A stretch of 64,000 bases of DNA from Devosia sp. (GTDB lineage: Bacteria; Pseudomonadota; Alphaproteobacteria; Rhizobiales; Devosiaceae): positions 18,498 through 82,497 of the forward strand of contig JADGNE010000071.1 of the NCBI GenBank assembly GCA_015234425.1, given 5' to 3'. Positions 50,173 to 59,260 of this stretch are shown piece by piece. The first letter of the stretch is position 1, and each line of letters begins with the position of its first letter. The translations under genes were made by a program, and so were the position numbers. The notes below the pieces were generated by a model that was given only the letters and a program-made list of their open reading frames with translations, was not told the origin of the DNA and ran no database searches.

Positions 50173-51956
50173 GAAGTCTTGGGGGCTGCAGGCTCGCGAT
50201 GGAGTGGTAATACGGTCGCAGTTTCCGCCATCTTGGTTGCCGGACCGTTTATGGGCAGCAAGACGGTCATGGTTGTCCCCATGCCAATCTCGGACATGGC
50301 CCGCAGGGCGCCGCCATGCAGCTCGACGAGACCCTTGACGATGGAGAGGCCGAGGCCGGTCCCTTCATACTGGCGCGAGAGGCCGTCCTGCACCTGGAAG
50401 AAGGGCTCGCCGATTCTCTCGAGGGCCATTGGCGCCATGCCGATGCCATTGTCGCGCACGGAGAAACTGATCGACTGGCCCTGACGCTTGATCACCAGGG
50501 TCACCGCGCCACCGGGATGGCTGAACTTGACCGCATTGGACAAGAGGTTGAGCAGGATCTGCCGGCAGGCGCGTTCGTCGGCCATGATCTCGGGCAGGTT
50601 CGGCTCGATCTCGGTGGAGAGCGAAACAGTCTTGTTACGCGCCGTGGTCTCGATCATCGAGAGGCACGCCGGCACGATCTCATCGGGCTGGAAGCGGCTG
50701 GGGTCGATCTCGAACTTGCCCGCCTCGATCCGCGACATGTCGAGCAACATGCCGACCACGTCGAGCAGGTGCTTGCCGCTCTGATGGATCAGGCCGGCGT
50801 ATTCCTTATGCGTCGCCGACAATTCGCCGCCGATGCCCGACGACATCATTTCGGAGAAGCCGACCACGGCATTGAGCGGGGTGCGCAGTTCGTGCCCGAT
50901 GGTGGCGAGGAAGCGCGACTTGGCCTGCGAAGCTTCCTCGGCCGCGCGATGGGCCTCGGTCTTGTTGGCGTCGGCGTCCTTGCGCTCGGTGATGTCGCGC
51001 AGCATGACGATCACTTCGTGGCGGGCTTCATCGGCGTCCTCGACAACCGGGGAAAAGCGCACCTCGACCCAGATGAACATCGGGATGTTTCTGGAGCTGG
51101 TCTCGTCATCGCGCCGCATACGCACTTCCACGGTGCGGTTTTTTCCGGACATGTTCGCATCGGCAAAGGCGGTCATGTAGAGCGGGCGATCCAGCACATG
51201 CACGCGCTCGGCAAGGGCCGTCCCCTGCACCTGATAGCGCGGGCACCCCAGGAGCGTTTCGGCCGACCGCGAGGCGAACAGCAGCTCACCCTCGCTCGAA
51301 TAACGCAGAACCGCGTCCTGGACATGTTCGAACAGGTGGCGATAGGCGCTGACCTGGGTCTTGTCCTGCACGACGAAGGCCGCATTGATGTGGTGAGTGG
51401 TGTGGATGATGACGGCGACCGCAACGGCAAAGGCGATGGCGCCCGTAGCCATGGCCGGCTGCGCCAGGGCGGACGTCTCCGCCAGGCCGAACAGCGCAGT
51501 GATTCCACTCAGCAAAATGATCGAAGCTGTCGCCAGCCAGCTCAGCTGACGGATGGTCTTGCCGGCCAGCAGTGCTGCAAGCACCGGCCCCATCAGCGTC
51601 AGGGCCAGTCCCGAATCGCCAAGGCGCGGGTCGAGAAGCGTCAGAATGAGACCAGCACCCATAAGCGTCGTCACCTGGGCCAGGGCAGCCTCGTCAAAGC
51701 GCTGGCGCTGGTGCAGCGACAGGCTGACCATGCCGCCGACAAGGCCGGCCGAAGCGATGACGAAGGGCAGCGCAGCCTGGGCAACCAGCAGCCAGATCGC
51801 CACGGGCATGGCGAGAGCCGAGGCTGCGATCAGAACGACTGCGTTTACGGCGATGGTCTTCCGGCGCTGCGTTTCAGGGCGAGCACTTCCGGCCTTCGCC
51901 GGTGCGCTTCCCCTACGGGCGCGAAATTGGACCATGCTAGCCATCAAAAAACTCAT
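50142..51956 (-). CDS. PAS-domain membrane histidine kinase (DivJ/PleC-like)
   Basis: This kinase has a membrane part of about six helices (residues 25-190) and a PAS domain (HLFEHVQDAVLRYSSEGELL, ending in MLRDITERKDADANKTE). The HisKA motif is FLATIGHELRTPLNAVVGFS with phospho-acceptor H355, and the HATPase domain ends in YEGTGLGLSIVKGLVELHGG. The motif and layout resemble the cell-cycle kinases DivJ/PleC; that specific role is inferred. The start at 51956 (MSFLMASMVQF) is chosen over one at 52052 whose lead is not protein-like. It is the first gene of a three-gene set with the wall-binding protein. Confidence 0.82.
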   Translation of the reverse strand: MSFLMASMVQFRARRGSAPAKAGSARPETQRRKTIAVNAVVLIAASALAMPVAIWLLVAQAALPFVIASAGLVGGMVSLSLHQRQRFDEAALAQVTTLMGAGLILTLLDPRLGDSGLALTLMGPVLAALLAGKTIRQLSWLATASIILLSGITALFGLAETSALAQPAMATGAIAFAVAVAVIIHTTHHINAAFVVQDKTQVSAYRHLFEHVQDAVLRYSSEGELLFASRSAETLLGCPRYQVQGTALAERVHVLDRPLYMTAFADANMSGKNRTVEVRMRRDDETSSRNIPMFIWVEVRFSPVVEDADEARHEVIVMLRDITERKDADANKTEAHRAAEEASQAKSRFLATIGHELRTPLNAVVGFSEMMSSGIGGELSATHKEYAGLIHQSGKHLLDVVGMLLDMSRIEAGKFEIDPSRFQPDEIVPACLSMIETTARNKTVSLSTEIEPNLPEIMADERACRQILLNLLSNAVKFSHPGGAVTLVIKRQGQSISFSVRDNGIGMAPMALERIGEPFFQVQDGLSRQYEGTGLGLSIVKGLVELHGGALRAMSEIGMGTTMTVLLPINGPATKMAETATVLPLHREPAAPKTSWQNEKRKAQ

Positions 51957-52258
51957 ACTCGAGACGCCACTCTTCCGGCCTGGTCGCCGGATATCGCGGT
52001 CCCTTGCGGGCCCGCTTGCCTGATTGGTGCAGGTATTGCCTGAAGCGCACAATCGCGCACCAACAGCTAAGACGGATTTAAGTCTGCGAGCCGCGTCCCG
52101 CTTTCGACAGATAGCGTAAACAAGGGGTTGCGCCCCTCCAAAACTGCGACAGCATTTGCTTCAAATTTTAACAGTCGGGCGCAGCGACGCTTAACGGGGG
52201 CCGATTAGGGTGAAGCCAACAAGAGCGGGAATCGGCCCGTTTGGACCCCATATTCGAC
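51957..52258. other. Intergenic region between divergent kinase and DUF5330 genes
   Basis: 302 nt with no gene seen. The segment 52060-52200 is richer in A+T and holds two TTAAC/TTAACG words (52167 and 52190 region) spaced too far apart for a CtrA box. Divergent promoters are expected here, but no clear hexamers stand out. Confidence 0.5.
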
Positions 52259-52555
52259 ATGATGTTCCTTCTTCGCTCCGCATTCTGGCTCTCTGTGGCC
52301 TTCGTGGTCATCCGGCCCGATGTCGACGTTGCACAGACCGCTACCGCGCTCTCCAGCGAGGCAGTGACGCGGGGCGGCCAGTTTGTCGCCACCCAGGTCG
52401 AGGCCATCGAATGCGATAATCTCACCTGTCTGGGCGGCAAGGCGGTCGTTTCGGCCGCACTCCAGCCCGTGTCGCGTCCCAATCCTCCCATGCACATTCT
52501 GCCGGGACCCGAATCGATCCCCCTGCCCCGACCGCGGCCGGATCACTCGGGCTAA
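52259..52555 (+). CDS. DUF5330-type small envelope protein
   Basis: The 98-residue protein begins MMFLLRSAFWLSVAFVVIRP, an N-terminal membrane or signal segment typical of DUF5330 proteins that lie next to sufE in Rhizobiales. A pair of cysteines follows (AIECDNLTCLGGK), and the tail is proline-rich (LPGPESIPLPRPRPDHSG). The first of two adjacent ATGs is used. The family assignment rests on the start motif and the position. Confidence 0.68.
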   Translation: MMFLLRSAFWLSVAFVVIRPDVDVAQTATALSSEAVTRGGQFVATQVEAIECDNLTCLGGKAVVSAALQPVSRPNPPMHILPGPESIPLPRPRPDHSG

Positions 52556-52698
52556 CGCGCGGACGCCTTCCCTCCAGGCGCCCGCCTCTGCAAGGCCACT
52601 GCCGCAGGCACAGCGCTCGTGCTTGCGGCTTTTCTTTTCCCGAACTGATGGCCGATCCGGCGCTGGAAACTGCCGCGCCCTTGGCTTAGATAAAGCCC

Positions 52699-53127
52699 AT
52701 GACACATCCCCAGGCTTTCCAGGACATTGCCGACAACCTTTCCTTCCTCGACGATTGGGAAGACCGGTACCGCTACATCATCGAACTGGGCCAGAGCCTC
52801 GCCAAGCTCGACGAGACCGAGCGCACCGACGCCAACAAGGTCAATGGCTGCGTCTCGCAGGTCTGGCTGGTCGCAGAGCCGGTCCCGGCTGCCGACACGC
52901 CGTCACTGCGCTTTCGCGGCGAGAGCGATGCAATGATCGTTCAAGGCCTCGTTGCGGTCCTGCTGTCGCTTTATTCTGATCGACCGGCCAGCGAGATCGC
53001 TGAAACCGACGCGATTGCCCTTTTCGACGAGATCGGGCTACGCGAACATCTCACGACACAGCGGTCAAATGGTCTGGTTGCCATGGTCAACCGCATTCGC
53101 GGCCAGGCGCGCGCGCTGGTCAACTGA
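52699..53127 (+). CDS. sufE: SufE family sulfur-acceptor protein
   Basis: SufE accepts sulfur from the cysteine desulfurase SufS for iron-sulfur cluster assembly in the cytosol. The 142-residue protein has the active cysteine C51 in KVNGCVSQVW and the family segments FLDDWEDRYRYIIELGQSLA and ERTDANKVNG. The start at 52699 is unambiguous. Its 3' end overlaps the convergent acyltransferase gene by 63 nt, which is unusual and may be real or mean that the latter has a shorter C-terminus in practice. Confidence 0.95.
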   Translation: MTHPQAFQDIADNLSFLDDWEDRYRYIIELGQSLAKLDETERTDANKVNGCVSQVWLVAEPVPAADTPSLRFRGESDAMIVQGLVAVLLSLYSDRPASEIAETDAIALFDEIGLREHLTTQRSNGLVAMVNRIRGQARALVN

Positions 53128-54150
53128 CCGGCGGCGAAACCAGTCGAGAAGCGGCTTCTCGAGGAACCGATAAAGTACAAGGCCGATCCCGACACCGCCA
53201 AGGATAGAGAGGCCGGTGATCGCAAGGCCCGATCCTGGCCCATCGGCTCCGAAAAGACGCAGCCAGACGCCGGCCACCAGTGCCACGGCAAAGATATGGG
53301 CCAGATAGATGGAGTAGGAGGCGTCGCCGATCCGCTCCATCAGCGCAAAGCGCGGCACCTTCCCATCGTAGCGCACAAAGAGCGCCACAGCGCCGATGGC
53401 GAACGCGAGGAAACCGGCAAAGGCCGCGATTTCCTCCACCGCTTCCCCGCCCCATGAGAAGCCTTCGACAATCCCCACAAGCGCCAGCGCGCCGACGAGA
53501 CCGGTCATGGCGCTGGAGATCCGCACCAACCTTCCTTCGATATAGGCCAGTCCAAGCCAGGCCCCGGCGATAAAGGCCAGCGGCATGTAACTTGTATAAA
53601 ACTGGGCAATCGCGCCTTCGGGAGCCCAGACCTGCCCGACGATGGCAAGGCCAAGATAGGCAATGGTGAGGGCCATCACCCGACGTCGCACCGTCACCAT
53701 CGCGAGCAGGGCGAAACTGACATAGAAGAACATCTCGTAGTTGAGCGTCCAGCCGAGCTTGTAGAGGGGGTGGATGCCGTGGCTGGCCGGATTGTAAAAC
53801 GGCACAAAGGCCAGCGACAGCAGCAATTGCTGGCCGTCAAACACCGTCGTCTTGAACAGTTGCGGCGCAATCAACGCCAGCGCGGCGGCGACGAGCGTAA
53901 ACACCCAATAGAGCGGCACCACGCGCTGCACCCGCCGACGCAGGAATTTCAAACCATCGAAGCGCCCACCGGCTGTCACCGTGACCATGATGAAACCGGA
54001 GATGACGAAGAAAAGGATCACGCCAAGCCAGCCGAGACGACCGTAGACCAGCGGCTGGCTTAGCAGCGGATAAAGCAGCACATGAGAGGCCAGTACCAAC
54101 AGGGCGGCCAGGCCACGCAGATATTGTATGGTGACGATTTTGGAGGTCAT
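53065..54150 (-). CDS. Acyltransferase family 3 membrane protein
   Basis: The 361-residue protein has about ten membrane helices. It carries the family signatures IQYLRGLAALLVLASH (catalytic histidine H24 region), GVILFFVISGFIM and FLRRRVQRVVPLYWVFT, plus SYSIYLAHIF near the end. Such enzymes O-acylate exopolysaccharide, lipopolysaccharide or other surface glycans; the substrate here is unknown. The start at 54150 (MTSKIVTIQYLRG) is far better than an upstream one reading through non-coding sequence. Its 3' end overlaps sufE by 63 nt on the opposite strand. Confidence 0.9.
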   Translation of the reverse strand: MTSKIVTIQYLRGLAALLVLASHVLLYPLLSQPLVYGRLGWLGVILFFVISGFIMVTVTAGGRFDGLKFLRRRVQRVVPLYWVFTLVAAALALIAPQLFKTTVFDGQQLLLSLAFVPFYNPASHGIHPLYKLGWTLNYEMFFYVSFALLAMVTVRRRVMALTIAYLGLAIVGQVWAPEGAIAQFYTSYMPLAFIAGAWLGLAYIEGRLVRISSAMTGLVGALALVGIVEGFSWGGEAVEEIAAFAGFLAFAIGAVALFVRYDGKVPRFALMERIGDASYSIYLAHIFAVALVAGVWLRLFGADGPGSGLAITGLSILGGVGIGLVLYRFLEKPLLDWFRRRSVDQRARLAANAVDHGNQTI

Positions 54151-54223
54151 ACGGCGCCGCGCCTCTGGACATGTTCTCCTAGCACGTTGCGCGCCGGACG
54201 ACAGAGGCGCGCCGACAACATCG

Positions 54224-54715
54224 TTAAGTTTCATCCTCGAACATCTTTGGTCGTTGCTCCAGCCAGCCCCGCTGCGGCCCTGTACCGCCGCCGCGCCCCG
54301 CGGCCTCCAGACCATAGTGCGCCGCCAACTGTTCGAGGGCGACCCGGAGCACCAGTTTGGCGCTGCGCCGAGGCCAGTTGCGGGCCGCTTCAATCTCCTG
54401 GAGGCCAAGATCATGGCCGCAGACGTCAAACAGCACACCCCAGCAATCGCGCGGCATGGCGTCTGCCAGGGCGGCAAGCCGCTTTCGGGCATCGGTGGCG
54501 CTATCGGTTATCTCTGCCGGCCCGGCGGACCCACGCTGCCCGCCAATTCGCGCGGGATCATAGGACATGGTCACGCGCTGGGTAAGCCGAGCCCGCTCGA
54601 AGCAATGCATCAGGCGGCTCGCCGCCTGCCCGTGCTGCGGCCCGAGAAAGGGCGGCTCGCTGCCCACTGCACCGAGCAGGCGCTCGACCGCTTTTGGCAG
54701 TGCGGGGCTATTCAT
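54224..54715 (-). CDS. DUF6456-type protein downstream of an orphan DnaA-like domain
   Basis: The protein has 163 residues from ATG 54715 (MNSPALPKAVERLLGAVG). The C-terminal half (WGVLFDVCGHDLGLQEIEAA and WPRRSAKLVLRVALEQLAAH) resembles the DUF6456 domain found in Rhizobiales next to DnaA-domain-IV-like proteins. Its start overlaps the upstream gene by 8 nt. The function is unknown; the pair may act in DNA binding or replication control. Confidence 0.7.
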   Translation of the reverse strand: MNSPALPKAVERLLGAVGSEPPFLGPQHGQAASRLMHCFERARLTQRVTMSYDPARIGGQRGSAGPAEITDSATDARKRLAALADAMPRDCWGVLFDVCGHDLGLQEIEAARNWPRRSAKLVLRVALEQLAAHYGLEAAGRGGGTGPQRGWLEQRPKMFEDET

Positions 54716-55097
54716 GGCTCGCCCCCGCCAAAAGCACACTTTCGAACCGGTCCATTTCGGCATCGAACTGCGGATCGTCGCGCAAATCCTCGATCAGCCC
54801 GCAAGCATATGAGACTGTAGTCCTATCGCGCCCGAAGGCCTCGCCGATGTCAGCCAAGCTCACACCGAACACCACATGGGAGAGATACATGGCGATCTGC
54901 CGGGCCCGCGCGGTCTGGGCGCGGCAGCGGGAATAATGGACAATTAGCCGGATAGGGATATGTTTTTCCCGCGCCACCAGGGCGATTGCGGCGGACACTT
55001 CCGCTTGTCCCCGGCGTCCGCCAGTCTGCAAGATCAGCGTGTTGGCATTGTTCTGTTCGATTCGCACGGCATGCCTCCTCACGATATAGGATAACAT
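54708..55097 (-). CDS. Orphan DnaA domain-IV-like helix-turn-helix protein
   Basis: The 129-residue protein contains RQIAMYLSHVVFGVSLADIG then EAFGRDRTTVSYACGLIEDL, which follows the C-terminal DNA-binding domain of DnaA (compare the usual GRDHTTVLHA signature; the histidine is arginine here). The AAA+ motor of DnaA is absent. It may bind DnaA-box-like sites without ATPase control, as a regulator. It is coupled to the DUF6456 gene. Confidence 0.75.
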   Translation of the reverse strand: MLSYIVRRHAVRIEQNNANTLILQTGGRRGQAEVSAAIALVAREKHIPIRLIVHYSRCRAQTARARQIAMYLSHVVFGVSLADIGEAFGRDRTTVSYACGLIEDLRDDPQFDAEMDRFESVLLAGASHE

Positions 55098-55171
55098 TCC
55101 TATATCTACAGCATGGCCATGGCATGGCGGGGATAAGTCGAACAGATTCGATCTGCATCAAGGGGCCGAAA

Positions 55172-55205
55172 CAAAAATAGCCGCCCAGGGAGGGGGGCGG
55201 CTATT
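55172..55205 (-). terminator. Intrinsic terminator of mucR
   Basis: An 11-bp perfect stem (AATAGCCGCCC / GGGCGGCTATT, 55195-55205 with 55176-55186) with an 8-nt loop is followed on the minus strand by TTTTTGTTT. It lies 27 nt after the mucR stop. Confidence 0.85.
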
Positions 55206-55231
55206 GAATTCCATAGGAACCGTTCGGCGGC

Positions 55232-55654
55232 TTAGCCGGCCTTGCGGCCCAGGCCATTATCCTTGGCAAGCTTGGAGCGAGTGGCCGAGTAGCTCGGAGC
55301 AACCATTGGATAGTCGGCAGGCAGGCCCCACTTCTCGCGATATTCTTCGGGAGACAGGTTGTAGTGAGTGCGCAGGTGGCGCTTGAGGGATTTGAACTTC
55401 TTGCCGTCTTCGAGGCAGATGATGTAGTCGGGCGCCACCGACTTGCGCACCGGCACCGCAGGCTTGAGTTCTTCCACCGGAACGGGGACTTCGTTACTGC
55501 GCAGGGCACGAAGAGCGCCATGTACATCGGTAATCAGACGCGGCAGATCGGTGGGGCTCACCGCGTTATGGCTTACATAGGCGGAGACGATGTCGGCACT
55601 GAGTTCGACGAGGTCAAATTCCCCGGTCTCTGCCGGAGCGGTGTTGTCATTCAT
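55232..55654 (-). CDS. mucR: MucR/Ros family zinc-finger-type transcriptional regulator
   Basis: The 140-residue regulator has the MucR core [20 protein letters not shown] then [20 protein letters not shown] (about residues 78-120). It carries the single-Cys variant finger found in rhizobial MucR proteins. These proteins coat AT-rich DNA and control exopolysaccharide, motility and cell-cycle genes. The start at 55654 ([14 protein letters not shown]) is preferred over an upstream one with an unrelated lead. It is a single-gene unit with its own terminator. Confidence 0.93.
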   Translation of the reverse strand: MNDNTAPAETGEFDLVELSADIVSAYVSHNAVSPTDLPRLITDVHGALRALRSNEVPVPVEELKPAVPVRKSVAPDYIICLEDGKKFKSLKRHLRTHYNLSPEEYREKWGLPADYPMVAPSYSATRSKLAKDNGLGRKAG

Positions 55655-55779
55655 GATAGTCAACCTTCCAGGCTTTTTATTGGGCGACAACAAGGGCAGT
55701 TGGCGCCTTCTTTCTTTCCTAGGGCGGTTTATTGCAATGTGCAAGCCAACCCAACACAGCAACCACTTAACACTTAGGA

Positions 55780-56136
55780 CTATTCATCTGACCAAATTCG
55801 GTCTCGTCCTAAGTCAAGGTCATTTTGAATCGTATTTTTGTAAAATTTATCGCCAGCAAGACAACTCGCCCTTGCAAGAAGATGCGCAGATATAGGTGTA
55901 GTCAAGACTAAAAATAACACACCAATGACTGCCCGCACCCAAATTGCAGCCTCCATGCTTACTACACCGACCGCAAGTAAAACAAGGCCACCACCAACGA
56001 CTCCGGCCTTGGAAGCGGCATGCAATCGCGTGAATAGGTCGGGAAGTCTCAAGACTCCCACTGCAGCGAGCAGTGAAAATGCCGCACCCGACAAAAGTAG
56101 TAGTCCGCCAATGTAACTAGCAAGTTCCTGGACCAC
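55780..56136 (-). CDS. mrpG: Mrp-type cation/proton antiporter subunit G
   Basis: The 118-residue protein has three helices and the MnhG/MrpG signature [20 protein letters not shown] near residue 28, then [15 protein letters not shown]. It is the last gene of the mrpABCDEFG operon, 5 nt after mrpF. The G+C content falls from about two-thirds in mrpA-F to about half here, and to about 40 percent over the last 120 nt. The C-terminal tail ([20 protein letters not shown]) is unlike its neighbours in composition. Confidence 0.9.
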   Translation of the reverse strand: MVQELASYIGGLLLLSGAAFSLLAAVGVLRLPDLFTRLHAASKAGVVGGGLVLLAVGVVSMEAAIWVRAVIGVLFLVLTTPISAHLLARASCLAGDKFYKNTIQNDLDLGRDRIWSDE

Positions 56137-56141
56137 TTTGA

Positions 56142-56429
56142 CTAATCCCGTTGTTTTGCTTTTCGCAGCAGATATCGCGCAAAGGCGATCGTCGCCAAAA
56201 ATCCCAGCAGAGCCACAGCGATGGCGATGTCGAGGTAAAGAGTGAGGCCGGTGCGTACAGCAATCGCACCTATAAAGGCGAGTGCCAGCACCGTGAGCAG
56301 ATCGAGCCCCAGTACACGATCGGCCAGGGTCGGGCCGATGATGATCCGCACGATCGAAACCAAAAGCGCTGCGCCCAAGAGCACGAGTGCAATCAGGCTG
56401 GCCCAGTCAAGAAACACCGCCCCGCTCAT
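56142..56429 (-). CDS. mrpF: Mrp-type cation/proton antiporter subunit F
   Basis: The 95-residue protein has three helices with the MrpF signature [20 protein letters not shown] and [20 protein letters not shown]. The ATG at 56429 overlaps the mrpE stop as ATGA, which fixes the start. It is part of the hetero-oligomeric inner-membrane antiporter. Confidence 0.93.
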   Translation of the reverse strand: MSGAVFLDWASLIALVLLGAALLVSIVRIIIGPTLADRVLGLDLLTVLALAFIGAIAVRTGLTLYLDIAIAVALLGFLATIAFARYLLRKAKQRD

Positions 56430-56905
56430 TTGTAGATCTCCGCGATTCGCGCTTCGAAGCCATTGGCAATCTCGGCGATCAGCGCCTCCGGGCTCGAAAG
56501 CGCCAGCGCGTGGACATAGAGGGTCGAGCGATCCTCCGACACATCCACACTGAGCGTGCCCGGGGTCAGCGTGATGAGATTGGCAAGCAGCGCAATCTCC
56601 GCGTCGGATTTGACCGTCAGCGGCACGGCGATGACAGCCGGGCGGATCGCGCCCTTGATGTCGGGCTGGATCACCACCCAGGCCACACGAATGGCGCTGA
56701 CCATGAGCTCGTAGACAAAGAGCAGGCAGAGCGAGGCGATCTGGCCCAACTTGCGCCATTCACCACCCTGGCGCAGCGAGCCGCGCAGCAGCCAGACGGC
56801 AAGCCCGCCCACAAGCCCGCCAAAGAGAAGGTTCAGCCCTGAAAAGCTGCCGGTGATACCGGCCCAGACAAGAGCCAGGATGACGACAAGAAGGACCGCA
56901 CTCAT
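56426..56905 (-). CDS. mrpE: Mrp-type cation/proton antiporter subunit E
   Basis: The 159-residue protein has two or three helices and MrpE motifs [36 protein letters not shown] and [10 protein letters not shown]. It overlaps mrpD upstream and mrpF downstream by ATGA. It is a structural subunit of the Mrp complex. Confidence 0.93.
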   Translation of the reverse strand: MSAVLLVVILALVWAGITGSFSGLNLLFGGLVGGLAVWLLRGSLRQGGEWRKLGQIASLCLLFVYELMVSAIRVAWVVIQPDIKGAIRPAVIAVPLTVKSDAEIALLANLITLTPGTLSVDVSEDRSTLYVHALALSSPEALIAEIANGFEARIAEIYK

Positions 56906-58455
56906 GGCTGCGCCTCCGCCAGGCCCACCGCCGAAACATAGCGGGCGGGGTCAAGGATATCGGCGGCCGCGACCTGGCTGCCCTCGATCAGCGGATTGGG
57001 CCACAGGCCGGCTGCGACGATGGCGATGGCCAGGACCCCAACCGCTGCGAAACCGGTCCGCGTGCCCTGCCCCATTGGCGCAAGTTCCGAACCATCCGGG
57101 GCATTGCGCCAGAAGATATGCGACCAGAGCCGCGCCCCGGCGATCAGGGTCAGGACGGCGTTGATCACCAATGCCCCGACGATCACCGCGCCCCAGCCAC
57201 CAGCTTCGATGCCGCCTTCGAGCAGGATCAACTTGGGCCAGAACCCGAGGAAGGGCGGCACGCCGGCCGCTGCCAGCACCAGCACGAAGAACAGGACCGA
57301 GAGCCCGCCACTGGCGGCGTAGATGCCGCCCATCTCGCGCGTGTCGCGCTTGCCGGTGCGGCGCTCGATCAGCCCGGCGACCAGATAAAGCGCCGTCATG
57401 GTCAGCATGGCGTGGAAAATATAGAGCCCCGCGCCGGCAACGCCGCTCGCATTGGGCAGCGCCATGCCGGCAAAGACGGCCCCGATGCCGCCAATGACGA
57501 GAAAGCCCATGGCGCGCCGCAGATTGGTTTCGGCAATCGCCCCCAGCGGCGCGGTCAGCAGCGTGCCGATGGCGAGGATCAGCAGCACCGGCTCCAGCAT
57601 GTCGCGGCTGGCCGGCAAAATGGCCACCAGCGCCCGCAGGAGGGCATAGGCACCGACCTTGGTCAGCAGGCCCGCAAACAGCGCCGACACGGCCGCAGGC
57701 GGCGTGTGGTAAGAGGCCGGCAGCCAGGCGTTGAGCGGAAACGCCGCCGCCTTCATGCCGAAGGCCAGCAGCAGCAGTGACGCCACCCCGGTCATCGCCG
57801 CCGGATTGGCGAGCGGGGCCACGCGCATGATGTCGGCCATGTTGAGCGTCCCGAGGAGGCCGTAGAGCAGCCCGAGGGACATGAGGAACAAGGTCGTCGC
57901 GAGGAAATTGAGAAAGCCGTATTTGACCGCGCCATCCATCTGCGCCGGCGTTCCGCCCAGCACCAGAAGACCGAAAGAGGCGATCAGCATGACCTCGAAC
58001 CAGACATAGAGGTTGAAGAGGTCGCCGGTGAGGAAGGCGCCGGTGACGCCGGCCAGCAGCAGGAGCACGAGGGCATGGAAATTATTGCCGCGGTCGCCGT
58101 CTTCCCGATCGACCTCTGCATAGACCAGCACAACCAGCGTCACCACCGAGGCAGCCAGCGCGAAGGCGGCGCTGAAGATATCCGCGGTGAGGCTGATGCC
58201 AAACGGGGGCAGCCAGCGCCCCATGGTCATGCTGACGGGCCCGACGTCGGCGATCCGAACCAGCAGGGTGACTTCGCAGGCGATGATGCCGCTGACGACG
58301 ACAACTGCCGCAAAAAGCGACAGCCGCCCGGCATTGCGCAGGATCAGCATCAGCGCGGCCCCCATCAGGGCCAGCACGACGGGCAGCACGATGACCCATT
58401 CGCCGGCGGCGGTGAGGGTGTCGATCATGGCGCGGGGCAGTTCTGTCTCGGTCAT
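56902..58455 (-). CDS. mrpD: Mrp-type cation/proton antiporter subunit D
   Basis: The protein has about 517 residues and about fourteen helices, homologous to NADH dehydrogenase subunits ND2/4/5. The conserved glutamate is in NLYVWFEVMLIASFGLLVLG and the lysine is in AFGMKAAAFPLNAWLPASYH; both are intact. The ATG at 58455 is used rather than a TTG two codons earlier. It is likely a proton channel subunit of the antiporter. Confidence 0.95.
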   Translation of the reverse strand: MTETELPRAMIDTLTAAGEWVIVLPVVLALMGAALMLILRNAGRLSLFAAVVVVSGIIACEVTLLVRIADVGPVSMTMGRWLPPFGISLTADIFSAAFALAASVVTLVVLVYAEVDREDGDRGNNFHALVLLLLAGVTGAFLTGDLFNLYVWFEVMLIASFGLLVLGGTPAQMDGAVKYGFLNFLATTLFLMSLGLLYGLLGTLNMADIMRVAPLANPAAMTGVASLLLLAFGMKAAAFPLNAWLPASYHTPPAAVSALFAGLLTKVGAYALLRALVAILPASRDMLEPVLLILAIGTLLTAPLGAIAETNLRRAMGFLVIGGIGAVFAGMALPNASGVAGAGLYIFHAMLTMTALYLVAGLIERRTGKRDTREMGGIYAASGGLSVLFFVLVLAAAGVPPFLGFWPKLILLEGGIEAGGWGAVIVGALVINAVLTLIAGARLWSHIFWRNAPDGSELAPMGQGTRTGFAAVGVLAIAIVAAGLWPNPLIEGSQVAAADILDPARYVSAVGLAEAQP

Positions 58456-58457
58456 GA

Positions 58458-58834
<377 letters not shown>

Positions 58835-58835
<1 letters not shown>

Positions 58836-59260
58836 CAGATGTCTCCCTCGCTTTCTTCTTCCAGCGCCAGCGCCACCGACGACAGTGTCCCGAAGACGAC
58901 GAGATAGACGCCGATATCGAAGAACATTGGCGTCGAGATCGGCAGCACAGTGTCGCCGAGGTTGAGATAGAGCCAGATGCTGGTCATGAAGGGCGCCTCG
59001 ATAAAAAGGCTGGCTATCCCGGACGCCCCGGCCAGCAATACGCCTGCCCCGGCGATGGTCAGGGGGTCAAAGCGCAGCGCCTTGCGCACCGCCGCAACGC
59101 CGGACGCCATGCCGAAGACGGCCATGGACGCGGCCGCGATCAGCCCGCCGATAAAGCCGCCGCCCGGCTCATTGTGGCCGCGCAGGCAGACGTAGATGGA
59201 AAACACCAGCATGGTGCCTACAACGAGCGGCGCCAAAGTGCGGAAGATCAGCGTGTTCAT
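58835..59260 (-). CDS. mrpB: Mrp-type cation/proton antiporter subunit B
   Basis: The 141-residue protein has four helices and the MrpB signature [20 protein letters not shown] near residue 28, plus [20 protein letters not shown]. It overlaps the mrpA stop as ATGA. A separate mrpB downstream of mrpA marks the seven-gene (group 1) type of operon. Confidence 0.95.
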
